A stretch of DNA of 64,000 bases from Halichoerus grypus (GCF_964656455.1 NC_135714.1:58615850-58679849); one strand, 5' to 3'. Shown: positions 1 to 12,714, counted from the stretch's first letter. The notes: a model not told the origin generated them from the sequence alone. Program-made: numbers and translations.

Positions 1-166
1 CTACCCAGTGCTTTGCTCTATAAGCAACTTATAATTATTGACATATCTCACTATTCCTCTTCTTGAAAACATTTATTAAATCTCGTAGAACTTTTGTGAA
101 TCAAGAAAGCTAGTTTTGCATATAAATCTTAAAAATTTTCTTGTCAGATTCCCTTAATGAAGGGTA

Positions 167-367
167 TTTTTTTTTTTTTTTAAGATTTTATTTATTTATT
201 TGACAAGAGACACAGTGAGAGAGGGAACACAAGCAGGGGGAGTGGGAGAGGGAGAAGCAGGCTTCCCGCGGAGCAGGGAGCATGATGTGGGACTCAATCC
301 CAGGACCCTGGGATCCTGACCTGAGCCGAAAGCAGACCCTTAACCGACTGAGCCACCCAGGTGTCCC
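167..367 (-). mobile_element. Can-SINE (SINEC), full length
   Basis: Poly-T then AAGATTTTATTTATTTATTTG at the left and the reversed tRNA-like head (CTGAGCCACCCAGGTGTCCC) at the right show a complete minus-strand SINEC. The TSD is ATGAAGGGTAT (157-167) against ATGAAGAGTAT (368-378). Confidence 0.95.
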
Positions 368-378
368 ATGAAGAGTAT

Positions 379-2528
379 TTCTTAACCTAAGACTTTATGG
401 ACCGATTTTAGGGGGTCCATAAACTTAGATGGGAGATCACTAACCTCTAACAAATTTAGCATTTTCTTCAGTTGTAAATGTTGGCAACAAAGCACGGTAA
501 TATTAGCAGTATTTGAGATATTGCCAGTAAAACCTCAGATACTTAAATATTACAGTTGATGCAGAGATTCAAAACATCATATATACTCATCATTATGTAG
601 TTATTAGACCTGCCACTAGATGCTGTTCTTTAATGCTTTAAAAACAGAAGTGATAGCCCTATTTCAAAAAAACTGGTTTCCTTGTAAACCTGTGTATTTT
701 GTATTAAACATTCAAAAGATTGTTCTGAGAAGCTGTCCAAGGGTTCTTGTGGTACAAAACTTAGCATCTAAGATTCTGAAAAAAGCATGAATGTTGTTTA
801 GGTAGCTACTGATGTTCTAATTTACAGGTCAGGGACCTGAAAGAGATGAATTGCAAAATTGAATAACAGAATTTGGCAAAATGGGAACTTGCTTTTAGGT
901 TTTGTTTACAAAAGTATAATTTCTGATAAAATAATTTTAGGGTATAAGTGTAGTATTTAGGATGTGAAATGAAATGTTTTTAAAATTCCTAAACTTAACA
1001 CTCCTAAGTATTCATTCACTTTCAAAAAATTTATTTACTTCAAAAGGCTCCCTAGTACTAGTAATTGGTTTTATTGGATATATAATTTGCGCTGGTTCCC
1101 TTGGGTTTCATTTCTGTTGTACTAATTCAAACTCAAAATCTCCAAGTGAGGCCCTAAAATACACAGCAATTAAGCTATGGTAGGACCTGCAGAGAAATCT
1201 GAATTGCTGATGATTGTATTAGGCTTTTTTTTTATCTTTATAGATCATAAAACAGTCCACTGCAGCCCTAATTAAAGTTGTGGTTGAAAATGAGATTGGA
1301 ACCTAGATGCAGAAGCGAGATGCCAAGTATACAAATTAAATATACTGCTGATCTTGGGTAGATTTTATTTGTTGTTATTTTACTATTTTATAAAGGAGTA
1401 TTTTAATACCCAAGAAAAGTAGTGATTTATTTACTACTTTGCTTTAGATAATTAAATACTACATTTTGTTCTAGTAACCATAGGTTAGGATGGTTACAGT
1501 TTATTTCCTGGAAAATACAGAGAAATAAACAAGCTCATGGAAGCAGCACTAAATGATGGCTTTCTGGTCTCGTATTGCTCCTTGGTTATTTGATATGTCA
1601 CCATCTGTCACTTAAAAGAGCTATTTTTACAAATCAGCCAGTCAACTTTTAGCCAAATCCCTTTCTGTAAGTTAAACAGAGAACATTCCCATTATGTAGA
1701 TAAGGAAATTGCATTCCTTTCAGAGCAGTTGAGTTGTCCAACCTCATTATAGCTCCTGTGGACCAAGAAAGTATTCACTGGAAATGTAAGCAAACAGGCA
1801 TTTATTTGGGCAATTAGAATTGCAATTTGGGAGACTCAGATTCAGGTAGAAATCTGACTCCTGTTCTGAGGAAGGCAAAGAGGGGACAGAATTATAAAGG
1901 CTAAAGTTCACAAGTGCAGTTCTCATTTAGGTCCTCAATGCAAAACAGACTGAAAGTAGGTTAACTGAGATTGGTTGCGTTAATACGCAAATGAGGGATT
2001 CAAGGTGAGGCTAAATCTAGGCTGAGGGTGTGTAGCTGGCAAAAAGTTCAGAGTTCCTCCAATGAGGACCTGCACAGATTCCTCCCTACAGCCTTTCCAC
2101 ACAATTTTCAAGAGACTTCCTTAGGCTTGCTTGCTCCATTTTGAAATCTCCTTTTACACTATTAATGGTGAACCAGGGCTGTCTTCTGGCTGGGGATAAG
2201 TAATCTGTAATGCATTATCCTGCCCTACTACTGACCACCCCCACCCCCACTGTGATTTATTGCTTTTTAATGAAGCCACATTTAGTGCCAGCCCAGCAAT
2301 GGGAGGAGAATACTGAAAGGGAGAGCTCTTTGTCTTGCCTTCTTTGGGGGTCACTTGCAACATTACCTATTCAGGAAATTACACCTGAGCAAGTAATGAC
2401 AGGGTGCATTGTGTGAAAAACATCTTAGGGGTCAAATTGACTGCACTTTATTAATGGCAATGGGAATATATAAGTTTTTGACCAAACCACATTTTTAAGA
2501 GTAAAAAGAGATGTTAAAATAAAATTTG
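379..2528. other. Intron, no repeat or gene recognised
   Basis: AT-rich intronic DNA. Only short ORFs of 70 codons or fewer are present, with no recognisable family. No CpG-rich first exon is seen. Confidence 0.6.
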
Positions 2529-2716
2529 ATGGGTGCCTGGGTGGCTTAGTCGGTTAAGTGTCAGCCTTTGGCTCAGGTCATGATCTCAGGGTCCTGGGAT
2601 CCAACCCCGGGTAGGGCTCCCTGTTCAGCATGGAGCCTGCTTGTTCCTCTCCCTCTGCCCCTCCCCTTGCTTGTGCTCACTCTCTTTCTCAAATAAAATT
2701 AAAAAAAATAATAATG
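2529..2716 (+). mobile_element. Can-SINE
   Basis: Head GGGTGCCTGGGTGGCTTAG, CT-rich body (CTCTCCCTCTGCCCCTCC) and AAATAAAATT tail on the + strand. It is somewhat diverged from the young copies. Confidence 0.9.
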
Positions 2717-2881
2717 AAAATTACATATTTGAAATACTTTACTGACATAAATATTTTAGGACCTATAAAAGAGTCCTGTTCAAAGCTGTTTTCAAAATTA
2801 ATATTTTAAAAGGTAATTTATATCCTTATACATTAAAACAATTGAAAATTTTTGATCTTTATATTAATATACTCAATTTTT

Positions 2882-3090
2882 AATTTTTTTTTACTTTAAG
2901 TTTTTTTTTTTTTTTTTTTATTTGACAGAGAGAGAGAGCGAGAGTAGGAACACAAGCAGGGGGAGTGGGAGAGGGAGAAGCAGGCCTCCTGCCGAGCAGG
3001 GAGCCCGATGTGGGACTCGATCCCAGGACCCCGGGATCATGACCTGAGCCGAAGGCAGACGCTTAACGACTGAGCCACCCAGCCGCCCTG
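2882..3090 (-). mobile_element. Can-SINE
   Basis: Left poly-T of about 19 bases, GA-rich body and reversed head ending CCACCCAGCCGCCC. The TSD is TACTCAATTTTT at 2870-2881 and 3091-3102. Confidence 0.95.
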
Positions 3091-3689
3091 TACTCAATTT
3101 TTTATGTTAATTATTTGACTACTAACTTTCAACACATGCTGACTTCTTGGTACATATTCTTGAATCAGTTTCTTAGCCATATCTTTAATACCTTGACACT
3201 GATCATTTTCTGGAAAAAAAAAAGATGCTTAATTTAAAAATTAAATTTGTTGCAGTTTTTTTTAAAGTTGCAAATTATTCTTTTCTTTAGACATTGTATT
3301 TTTAGTTTTCAAAGTACTTTCTCTACAGATGCTAAAGCACCTGTTAAGCTCAGAGCAAACTGCTAAATGGAACATAGTCTCAATTCTAGTTTTTTTCATA
3401 TTGAAATGTGAAGATATTTTAGCCTAAATATTTTCACAGTTGCTGTCTTTGTGTCTCCTTTCAGAGTACCTTTCTTTGACAAATACTTATGTTAAATGTC
3501 ATCACAGAAGTTGTTTGTATTTAGGACTATTAAAATATTTTGCCTTATTTATTTATCCATGTTTAGGTGCAGTAAAATTATAGGTCTTTTCAATTATATG
3601 CCATTACGTTCCAAAATATAAATATATTCAGTGAAAAACAGCTCCATCAAAAGATTCTTCCCACAAATTGGAATATTATAAATTAGGAT

Positions 3690-4036
3690 TATAGATTTGT
3701 TTACTAAGGCTGCCACAAACAAAGTACCACAAACTAGATGATTTAAAACAACAGAAGACTAAAGAAGCTAGAAGACTGAAATCATGGTATCCGCAGAGCC
3801 TTGCTCTCCTCTTCTTGCTGGCAATCCTTAGTTTTCCTTGGTCTGTAGGGGCATAACTCCAATCCCCGCCTCTGTGGTCACGTGGATTATTGGATTAAGG
3901 GTCCACTCTACTCCAGTATGACCTCATCCTCATCCTACATCTTAATTATATTTGCAAATACCTTATTTCCAAATAAGGTCACAATCACAGGTGCAAAGAA
4001 CTAGGATTTGGGAGACACAATTCAACCCACAACAAT
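3690..4036 (-). repeat. Ancient mammalian interspersed repeat, family not assigned
   Basis: The 'AAGGCTGCCACAAACAAAGTACC' type start, 'CCTTATTTCCAAATAAGGTC' and the closing 'GGAGACACAATTCAACCC' form a familiar dispersed repeat also seen near 19.7-20.0 kb. I cannot name the family with certainty. The strand is a guess. Confidence 0.6.
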
Positions 4037-4039
4037 AGA

Positions 4040-6090
4040 CTTTCAGAATTGCTTTTATATTGTTTAAGCCATTCTTGTTCAATTAGTTCTTATATTGTTT
4101 CTCCTGCTTTTAAAGGGATAAATTTCTTCCTTTGCTTTCGGAGGGATACGATTTCTGTTTGTAAGTTTGGTTTCAGTGACTGCAATTCACTAAAAGCTTC
4201 AGATCTCAAGTCCTCTTTCCAGTGTCCTTAGTGTATCTTCTGAATGTGTTGATTAGCAATTTCCAACAGATTTTGAACAAAATGCAACAATTTTAGGCCT
4301 TTTAGGCTAATTTACAAAATAAGTTTTCAAACATTTATTTCTAAAATCTGACATAGGCAGTGAGGAGAGTACATTCTGCCATGATAAAATATTTTTTTTT
4401 TTTTGTATTCAAAATAAACCTAATAAGGCTTGCAGTAGAGTTACAGTAACTGGGTTTATGTGTACATTATTTGCTAGTTTTGTTTTTGATTCACACTTTA
4501 GCTAGTAGTAGATTATAGCTTGTTTGCACACCGCTCTAAGGGTTTCGGGCACATAGGCTTCACAGGTTTCTTCACATTGAACCGGACTGACCCCCTGTCG
4601 GGAATACTAGAGTAGGCATTCCTGCTCTGAGAGTGATGGGGGCCTAAGGAAGTGGTTCTTCACTGAGGCTCGAGAACCACTTTATACGTGCGTGAATACA
4701 CTACTGTGGGATTTTAAAATCTAGTCTATAGAGAGCGTTCCTGGCAATTTCTTAGCCAGTTTGTTTCAACAGCTGAGTCCTGTTGTATTCTATGACAGGA
4801 ATTTTGTCAGAATTTGCACTTTTTGTGCAAACCAGAGGCAAAAATGTTTGAGTTTTTCATTAGAATTAAGAACTTTTCATCCCCTGTAATCATAAACTAA
4901 GTGAAAAGACAAGCCACATCATGGTGATAGCTGATACACAGACCTAACTGATGATATAAGATTAGTGTTCAGAATGCATAAATAACTACTCCAAGTTAGA
5001 CACAGATTAATAATTCATTAGAAAAATGGTCAAAAGTGATGAACAGGCATTCCATAGAAGAGGAGCTCCAAATGGCCAATTAACCTGTAAGACGTTCAAC
5101 CTCTAGTAAATAGGGAAATGGATATTACGAGCACAATTAAATGCCGTTTAACTAATTGGTTTAGTTAAAAATTTTGACAGTATCAAGGAAGTAGAGCAAT
5201 AGAAACTTTTATACACCATTGGTGGACTTGTGAACTAGTGCAGCAGCTTTGGAAAACAAGTTGGCATAAATCGAACCCCCATGTGTATCCTTTAATCAGA
5301 AATTCCATTCTGGTGTGTATACCTTTAAGAAACATGTATATATTTTATTTTATATATCATGTATGTTATTATATCTTTAATGTTTAGAGTTACAAACATT
5401 GGATGATAAAGGAAAGCAATGGAATTATAAGCCCACATTTCAGGATAGTGCTTAACTCTGGGAGAGGAGAGGGTTTGGGTAGAGGAGGGTTACAAGATGA
5501 TTTTGGTGGTTATGGTGATACCATAAACTGGGTGGTAAGGTTGTTAATTATTATTTTTCCTTTTTATATGTTTTATAGATATTTTCTATCTGTTCGTAAT
5601 ATAGTTCAAGAAGATCTCTTTTTGGTAACATTTAAAAAACATTTTAAGATGGGTAAATATCCAGAATACTGCCTGTCTCACCATTTTATGTTACATATTC
5701 CTTTTTAATCTTTAGCCATATGCAGGCATGTTTTAAGTTAAAATTGTGTACCTACAACTTTTCATCTCACTTTTTCACTTAACTTTATGAAGAATATTTT
5801 CACATATTGTTGTTTTTACAGTTACTGTTTTCAGTGGCAGCATAAGAATTCCAACAAATTATAATACAGTGAACAATTTAACTCTGATAATTCCACAAAT
5901 ATTTAGTAAACACATACAATGTGCAAAATACTCTGGTATTAAGGACATTGTAGTAAATACAAACGTCCTGCCCGCACAGCTTCCAGTATAGTGTGTCCAC
6001 ATAGGACTGTGGAGCAGTGGTTTCAACAAGGATTTGCCATACCACAGCTGGGTCAGAGCAGGGTGCTGTGGGGGCTCATAGTGGAGGCAG
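4040..6090. other. Intron, mostly unassigned
   Basis: No gene is seen. 4970-5340 has the feel of a degraded L1 ORF2 end ('CAGAAATTCCATTCTGGTG', 'CCAAATGGCCAATTAACC'). A 10-bp-arm hairpin lies at 4650-4682. Confidence 0.4.
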
Positions 6091-6519
6091 TTCCCTAGGG
6101 AGAAGGGGTCAGAGAACATTTCCCAGGGGTCCTTCCAAGCTGAGACTTGAGGAATGTGTGGGAGTGAAGGAGGAACAGACTTGCTAGGACGTTGGAGAGG
6201 TCAGAAGGAGAAGGAAGAGTGTTTCAGGAAGCGGGAATAGTGTATGTGAAGGCCCAGAGCAACAACCCGGCCCAGTGGATAAATTGAAATGCAGCTGCGT
6301 GTAATGTGGGACTTGGCGAGCTTAGTGTTCCTTAGCAACGAGGCCAAGGAAAGCTCATGCAGGGGCTTGTAAGCTTCAGGAAATTTGGATTTTAGTTGGA
6401 ACTCCCTTTTCTCAGTTTTTCTGTTCAAAAATTTTGGAGCCATATTTGGCTTCTTTTCCTCATTCCCTACATCCAGTCTCAGTAAATCCAGTGGCTTCAT
6501 CCTCCAGATTAACTCAGAA

Positions 6520-6965
6520 TCAGACTACTTCACACCTCCACTACTACCCTCTTTGTCCAAGCCACCCTATCTCTTGCCTGGGATACCACACTAGCCTCTT
6601 ATTGGTGCCCCCACTCCCTCCTCGCTCCCATAGTCTGTCCTCCACATTTTCACCAGTGATTGAATAATGAAAATCGGGTCATAGCACTCCACAAAATCAC
6701 CAAATGGCTTCCTCCCTCACGGTAGAAGCCAGCATCCTTTTGAAGGTCTGCAGGACCTTATGTGTTCTGATGTTCCATGACTTCTCTGACTTTGTGTCCT
6801 GTCCTGGTCCATTTGTTTCCACCACAGCCACTGCCCTTCTTGCCATTCACCACCATACCAGACACGCTCCTGCCTAAAGTACTTGCTCTGCACTTCCCTT
6901 GGTCTAGAATTATTTTGTCCAGATAGCCACATGACATATTCCCTCATTGCCTTCTTTTATGATAA
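6520..6965 (+). repeat. L2-type ancient LINE fragment
   Basis: The 'CACTCCACAAAATCACCAAA', 'CTGCCTAAAGTACTTGCTCTG' and 'TTCCCTCATTGCCTTC' string is the usual decayed L2 3' region. The short ORFs over it are chance. Confidence 0.65.
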
Positions 6966-7029
6966 AATATCACCTGATTAATAAGAGAAGAGACACCTAA
7001 CCCATCCATATAAAATGACAACTCTCTGG

Positions 7030-7244
7030 CGATGCCTGGGTGGCTCAGTCGGTTAAGCATCCAGCTCTTAGTTTCGGCTCAGGTCATGATCTCAGGGTCT
7101 TGAGATCGAGTCCTGCGTCAGCTTGTGCTCAGCACAGAGTCTGCTTGAGCTTCTCTCTGTCTCCCTTTCCCTCTCCCCCTGCTCACACGCATGTGCACAT
7201 TCTCTCTAAATGAATGAATGAATGAATGAATGAATGAAATCCTT
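7030..7244 (+). mobile_element. Can-SINE with (TGAA)n tail
   Basis: Older SINEC on the + strand whose tail has become a TGAA/GAAT microsatellite (about 7207-7238). The TSD is AAAATGACAACTCTCTGG against AAAATGACAACTCTGG on the right. Confidence 0.92.
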
Positions 7245-7359
7245 AAAATGACAACTCTGGCTTCCAGATATGCCCTTTCCCTCTGTCACACATGATGTGT
7301 TAAATATTTGCCTTTTAAAAATTTGTCTTCTTTTAAAAAAAAACTTATGTCTGTCTTCA

Positions 7360-7460
7360 TCTAGAATATAATTCCCATAAAAGTGGGCAGTTTGTTTTGT
7401 ATACTGTTATTTATATTGCCTAGAATAGTGCCTGGTAGATAGGAGGTTTTCAGTATGTGT
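7360..7460 (+). repeat. L2 3'-end fragment
   Basis: 'TAGAATATAATTCCCATAAA' and 'GAATAGTGCCTGGTAGATAG' match the L2 3' end pattern. Confidence 0.55.
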
Positions 7461-7699
7461 TAATTAAATTAATAGACAATGAGCTTGAAGTGAGGAGTTT
7501 TAATAGGGAACTGGCATGATTAAATTTGGAAAATCACTCTGGCTGCAGTGTGGAAAATGGATTGGCAGAGATTGACTTGAGCCGGGGAGAACTCTTAGGA
7601 GCTGTATGTTTCTATGCCTGAATACTTGCACTGTTATGGATATTTAATATTTTTCAACAATACACATGTTGAAAAATCTCATTTGTTTATGCACTAAAG

Positions 7700-8330
7700 A
7701 CTATGTGAGCTAGATAATGTGTGTGTTTACTGGTTCATCCAGCATATGGACTGATAGGGGCATCCACCCTTTGGGCCTCCGCTAATTCCAGGTTGCTTCA
7801 TTTCTCCTTATATTTTATCTCCCACAGAGCCAGGCTAGCTGAGGCTCTGCAGGGACTGAGTGAATCGATGGGCTGAGCCTGCTGCTACGAAAAATCCTCA
7901 AAGTTCCTATTTATAATTGGGTGTTTACCCATAAACACCAACTAGGCCAGGCTGTAGCATGGTAATTAGCTGTAATTAGCAAGCTCACTTAGCACATGAG
8001 TGCTATAAGGTAAGCCCTGTCACTCTCTCAGATCCCAGCATACAGGATGCAGTCAAATTTAATCTGTATGTAAATTGTCTCTCTATGGAAGCCAGGATTC
8101 CGTTTATGCCACTGCCAACTCTGGCATTCTCAGGGTCCCACAGCTTTGTAATATCTAAGGCATAATTATCCTGGATTATGTTCAGTGATTGCCAGTTTCA
8201 CAGTAGCCTATGAACAAATTATTGTGTGTGACTGATAATCAACTAATAAAACATGTCAGCAGCAGCATTTCTATGCATATGCTATAAAATGTAACATGGA
8301 GCTCAGGTGATTTTGTAATTTAAAATACAA
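7700..8330. promoter_or_regulatory. Candidate conserved noncoding element / enhancer in intron
   Basis: This is a repeat-free block. GGTAATTAGCTGTAATTAGC has two TAATTAG homeodomain-type sites 10 bp apart (7961-7980). GTGTTTACCCATAAACAC (7921-7938) forms inverted forkhead-type sites. Further TAAT-core sites follow near 8190-8250. The motifs are seen directly; the regulatory role is inferred only. Confidence 0.35.
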
Positions 8331-8779
8331 ATGCATGTTTTTTATTATAAAAGTGAATTCTAGTATATTAGCAGGTAAACCTGCTTCTATAGTATTTTAC
8401 CCTAACTGAATATTGTTGACACAATTTAATTTATGGAAAGTATTTATTTTTTGCCACCTCATAGAAATGAGTCCTGCTGGAATAAGTTGCCATATATGCA
8501 GACTTTAGTATTTTCTAATGTAAGAGGACCTTGTTCTCTTAGAATTAAAAGGTCACTTAAATGAAATGTAAATATGGGCACTGGAAATTCAGTTCCAAAA
8601 ACGTTTGTTATCTAATCTTGAAAGATAAAATTTAAACTCAGAAGTATTTTATCTTGATTTAATCTGTAATTATAATTGTGTACTAATCATTAGAATGTAC
8701 AAAGACACAAACTACAAAAGCTCACTCAAGAAATAATAGATAGCCAGAATAGCCCTCTATATTAAAGAACTGAAATTTG

Positions 8780-10375
8780 TAGTTTTAAGCCTTTCCACAA
8801 TGAAAGCTCCAGGACCAGACATTTAAGGAAGAAATAATACCAATTCTGCACAAACTCTTCTGGAAATTTGAAGAGGATGGGATATTTCCTAACTCATTCT
8901 ATGAGGGTAGCATCATCCTGATACCAAAACCATACAAAGACATTACAAGAAAACTACAGACAAATACCTCTCATGCACAGAGATGCAAAAAAATTTAACA
9001 AAATTTTAGATGAAGTCCCCATAATCTGGAAAGGAGGAAAGGATAGGCAATGAAGTTTATCCCAGAAATGCAAGATGGGTTTAACATTTGAAAATCAATC
9101 AATGTAATTCATCGTATTAACAGACTAAAACCAAAACCATGTGATCATATGATTATCTCTGTAGACACGTAGAAAAGCATTTGACAATATCCTGATATAA
9201 AGTCCCATCAAACTAGGGATAGGCCTAATCATAGAACTAAATGTGTAACCTGAACCCATGAAACTTCTAGGTGGAAACATTAAAGAAAACCTTTGTGACC
9301 TTGAGTTAGGCAAAGATTTCTCATACACATCACCAAAGGCATATTCCATAAAAGGAAAACTGAATGAAGAACATCAAAATCGAAAACTGATCTCCCAAAG
9401 ACACAATTAAGAGAATGAAGAGGCAAAGCACAGACTAGAGAAAATATTTCAAATCATATATTGGTAAAGTACTTGAACCTAGGTTGTATGCAGAACTCTC
9501 AAAACTCAATAATAAGGAAACAACCTATAGAACAATAGGGAAAACATGAAATCACACAATTCACAAAAGAATAGAGGCAGATGATAAATAAGCACTTGAA
9601 TAGACGCTTAATATTATTATTTATTATGGGAATGTAAATTAAAAGCACAGTGAGATACCACTACATAGCCAGTTGAATGTCTGAAATTTGAAAGACCAGC
9701 CATACCATGTTATGCAAGTATGTGGAACAACTGGAACTCTCATATACTGCCGGTAGAAATGTAAAATGGTACAACCACTATGGAAAACAGATTGAGAGAT
9801 TCTTAAAAATGTGAACATACCTATCATATGACCCAGCCATTCTGCTCCTAGGCATTTACTTAAGAGAAAATGTACCTGGCTTGTACATGAGCGTTTATTA
9901 CAGCTTTATTTGCCATGACTAAAAACTGGAAACAAGCCAAATATCCGTCAACAGTTGAACAGATAAACAAATTTTGATATATCCATACAATTGAAAACTA
10001 CTCAGCAATAAGAAGAAATGAACTGTTGATACATGTGGCAACATGAATGAATCTTAATTATGCTGAGTGAAAGTAGCTAGATAAAATGGAGTATGTAGTG
10101 CATGATTCCATTTTTATAAAATTCGTGATAATACAAACTAATATATAGTGACAGAAAGCAGATCAGTGGTTGCCTGGGGATAGGGAAGGGGGTGTGGCAA
10201 GGACAGCAGAATGGTGAGATTACAAAGGAGCACCAGATTTCTTCTGAGGGTTTCATTTGCTTGATTGTGGTGATAGTTTCCCAAGTATATACATATAATA
10301 AAACATCAAAAGGCACACTTTAAATATGTGCAGTATATTTTATGTCAGTTATACTTCAATAAAGCTATTAGAAAA
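8780..10375 (+). mobile_element. Old L1M fragment (ORF2 RT part joined to 3' part)
   Basis: 8780-9235 resembles L1 ORF2 reverse-transcriptase sequence (e.g. the 'GAAAGCTCCAGGACCAGAC' region and 'GCAAGATGGGTTTAACATTTG'). 9240-10375 is the 3' portion of an old L1, ending with 'CAGTTATACTTCAATAAAGC'. Stops in all frames. RT and 3' portions are fused with an intervening deletion. Confidence 0.8.
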
Positions 10376-10590
10376 TTAGGACAGTGGAGCAAGATTGGTA
10401 CACTGATTTGTCACGATTTTCCTTGTCTTGAAAGCTGTGAAAGTTTTGGTGAAAAGTAGATAAATTAGAAACAAAAGTTGACTTTACTTACAGTTATAAA
10501 GTTGTATTGTCTCATCAGTTTATTTCCTCAGTTAACTGTTTACCTATGGCAATGATTATTTTTAAAATATACTTTTATGTTGAAATGAAG

Positions 10591-10760
10591 AAGTGGTTTT
10601 CGAACATGGTCATGCAGAAGAATATCTGTGGGGATTTGTTAGACATGCGGATTTCCAGGCTGTTCTGAATCATGGGGGTAGGAATCTACAAGTTTGGCAA
10701 GCTTCCCAGGCAATTTTGGTGTATGTATCCATAGACCACATTTCAGAATCTTGGTAGAAC
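10591..10760 (+). mobile_element. MER5A-like hAT-Charlie MITE
   Basis: 'GTGGTTTTCGAACATGGTCA' to 'ATAGACCACATTTCAGAATC' follows the MER5A layout, including the central 'CAGGCTGTTCTGAATCATGG'. It is heavily diverged. Confidence 0.6.
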
Positions 10761-10769
10761 AATGTTCAT

Positions 10770-11410
10770 GTCAAAATTGTATGAACTGGGATGGACACTA
10801 TTGACCACTGGTGCCAGATTGAAATGGAATATTCTTGATATAGTTACATATATATACCAACCTCTTAGAAAGGACAGTTGACTTATTTGAAAGGGGTAGC
10901 AAATTTGAGTTTTGTTTGTGTTGGTTGATATTCACGATGCCTGCCCCCAGGTACCAGAAAGAATTCAGGTGCTATAAGGTTTCCTTTTCTCCTTTTTCTC
11001 TTCTGCTTCTTCCCCCTCCTCCTTTTCCTTTCTTCATGATATTCAATGACCTGCCTTTGGTGTTTGTATAATAATCATGTGCTACATACAGATACTGCTT
11101 TCACTAGTCCTTTCAATAGTGAAAGGACAGGGGCAGGAGGAAGAAAGAACCATCTTACCCTTTATCACGTACCTTAAAAAAATGAACACACAGTAAGAGC
11201 AACCTTAATTCACCACTTTTAACTTTGAGATCATGGAGAGCAAGAAAGCCTTTTCAATATATGCATTTCTTTGTGCCTTTCTAGGGACTGATTGATGGTT
11301 GCTCACCTGGACAATCATAGATGTGTAGTTCACACTTGGACCTCGTACCTTTACATGACTGAATGTTCCTTATTGTCTTTTTAGTACTCTACTTATTTTG
11401 CTTTCCACAG
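10770..11410. other. Intron upstream of first window exon
   Basis: No repeat is recognised. The pyrimidine-rich end of this stretch (TTTTGCTTTCCACAG) is the acceptor of the 11411 exon. Confidence 0.5.
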
Positions 11411-11595
11411 ACATGATGCCATTATTATCTCAGGAACTGAAATGGCCAGACAAATCCAGAAAGAAATACAGAGAGGTGTGGAATCATGGATTTCCCTTGG
11501 GAACAGAAGACCTCACCTCAGTATCATATTAGTGGGCGATAACCCAGCAAGTCATACGTACGTCAGGAAGAAGATCAGAGCCGCCTCTGCTGTAG
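11411..11595 (+). CDS. MTHFD2L: MTHFD2L exon (probably exon 2): start of catalytic domain
   Basis: This 185-bp exon is bounded by acceptor ...TTTCCACAG and donor GTAG|GTGGGG. Its first base finishes a codon begun in the upstream exon, and its last base starts a Gly codon (phase 1 out). The 61 full codons begin HDAIIISGTEMARQIQKEI and end VRKKIRAASAV. The segment LSIILVGDNPASHTYVRKK is the N-terminal beta strand and helix of the folate-binding domain. Its Tyr and the Lys four residues later correspond to the substrate-stacking Tyr and catalytic Lys of this family (Tyr52/Lys56 in MTHFD1). No stop or frameshift occurs. The start codon and mitochondrial presequence are not in this exon and were not found in the 11.4 kb upstream, which has no GC-rich first-exon-like stretch. 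Confidence 0.95.
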
Positions 11596-11856
11596 GTGGG
11601 GATGCGTTTTAGTTGTTCTTGTTACTAAATCATGTGTTCTGGTTTTACTTCAAAGTGTGATCATTATCAGTGATAATTGTCAAATAAGTGCTATTTGAAT
11701 AACATTTATTATTATTAGAAATTAGTTACCAAAGCTTATGTTCATTTCTTAATCTTTGTCTTCAACTTTCTTACTGAATTAACTCAACGTGATTTCAGAT
11801 CCTATGGTGACATGTCAGAGGAACACTGCACATTTAAAGGGCCCATTTTTAGGCAC

Positions 11857-12027
11857 AGCATAGGGAATGTAGACGACGGTGCTGTAATAGGCTTGTACGG
11901 TGACAGGTGGTTGCTACACTTGTGATGAGCACAGCAAACGGAATAGACTTGTCAAATCACCAGGTTGTACCCCTGAAAAACTAATGTAATATTGTATGTC
12001 AACTGTATTTCAATTTTTTAAAAAAGG
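11857..12027 (+). mobile_element. L1 3'-end fragment
   Basis: The string from 'AGGGAATGTAGACGACGG' to 'GTCAACTGTATTTCAATTTT' followed by A-rich sequence is an L1 3'UTR end of the L1MA/carnivore type. It fills much of the 795-bp intron. Confidence 0.75.
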
Positions 12028-12390
12028 CCCATTTTTATTATATTGGCTCGAATCTGATAATAAACCTGGCCAGTTCACTCTGCTGAACCCGGCCTAATAG
12101 TGGGGGCAGTGGTATTGGTATCTTTATTCAACCCACTAACAGTAGCTTATCACAAATAAATGCAATGGGATACGGGGCCAAAAAAATGCACGTGAATCAT
12201 GACAAAGCATCTGTGCTATTCGAGAAATCCCTTTTTAATGGTGCTTTGGACATCATTTTTGTAGGAGGGCCTTTCCTTCCAGTGGGATAGGAGCAGGGGA
12301 CACCAATTGCACACTGTGTAAGACACCATGAATGAAAAAAAACCACATCTTTGTTAGTCCAGTGACTTTGTGTATTTGTTTTTCTTCCAG

Positions 12391-12513
12391 GGATCTGTAG
12401 TGAGATCGTTCTAAAACCTAAGGATGTTTCACAGGAAGAACTTTTGGACGTAACTGATCAATTGAATATGGACCCAAGCGTCAGTGGTATATTAGTTCAG
12501 TTGCCACTTCCAG
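12391..12513 (+). CDS. MTHFD2L: MTHFD2L exon (probably exon 3): THF-dehydrogenase signature 1
   Basis: This 123-bp exon has acceptor TTTTTCTTCCAG and donor CCAG|GTACAG, phase 1 at both ends. It encodes [19 protein letters not shown] followed by [20 protein letters not shown]. This fits the first family signature, in which N-x-D is followed five residues later by three hydrophobic residues and Q-L-P. The QLPLP loop lines the folate pocket. Only 795 bp of intron, mostly one old L1 3' end, separates it from the previous exon. Ser in 'VSG' replaces the Asp of the commoner 'VDG', as is usual for MTHFD2L. The exon is a multiple of three, so skipping would keep the frame but remove the pocket. Confidence 0.95.
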
Positions 12514-12714
12514 GTACAGAAGGTTCTATATGTCTGCTTTGGCTTTAGGTTAAAGCGCATCTTTTGACATTGTTTCAAGACACCACAAGTAATTTAGAAA
12601 ATACGTTCATGAAGGGACTATTAGACTAGCATGTAATTGTTGACAAATCCCAAATGACTTATTGCTTACAATGACTGAAACTTGTGAAAGAAAAATTTAG
12701 GCAAAGATTACATG

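Noticed and set aside
1..11410. MTHFD2L first exon and promoter inside the window
   Set aside because: No CpG-rich block, presequence-like ORF or matching donor in phase 2 was found; the first exon must lie upstream.
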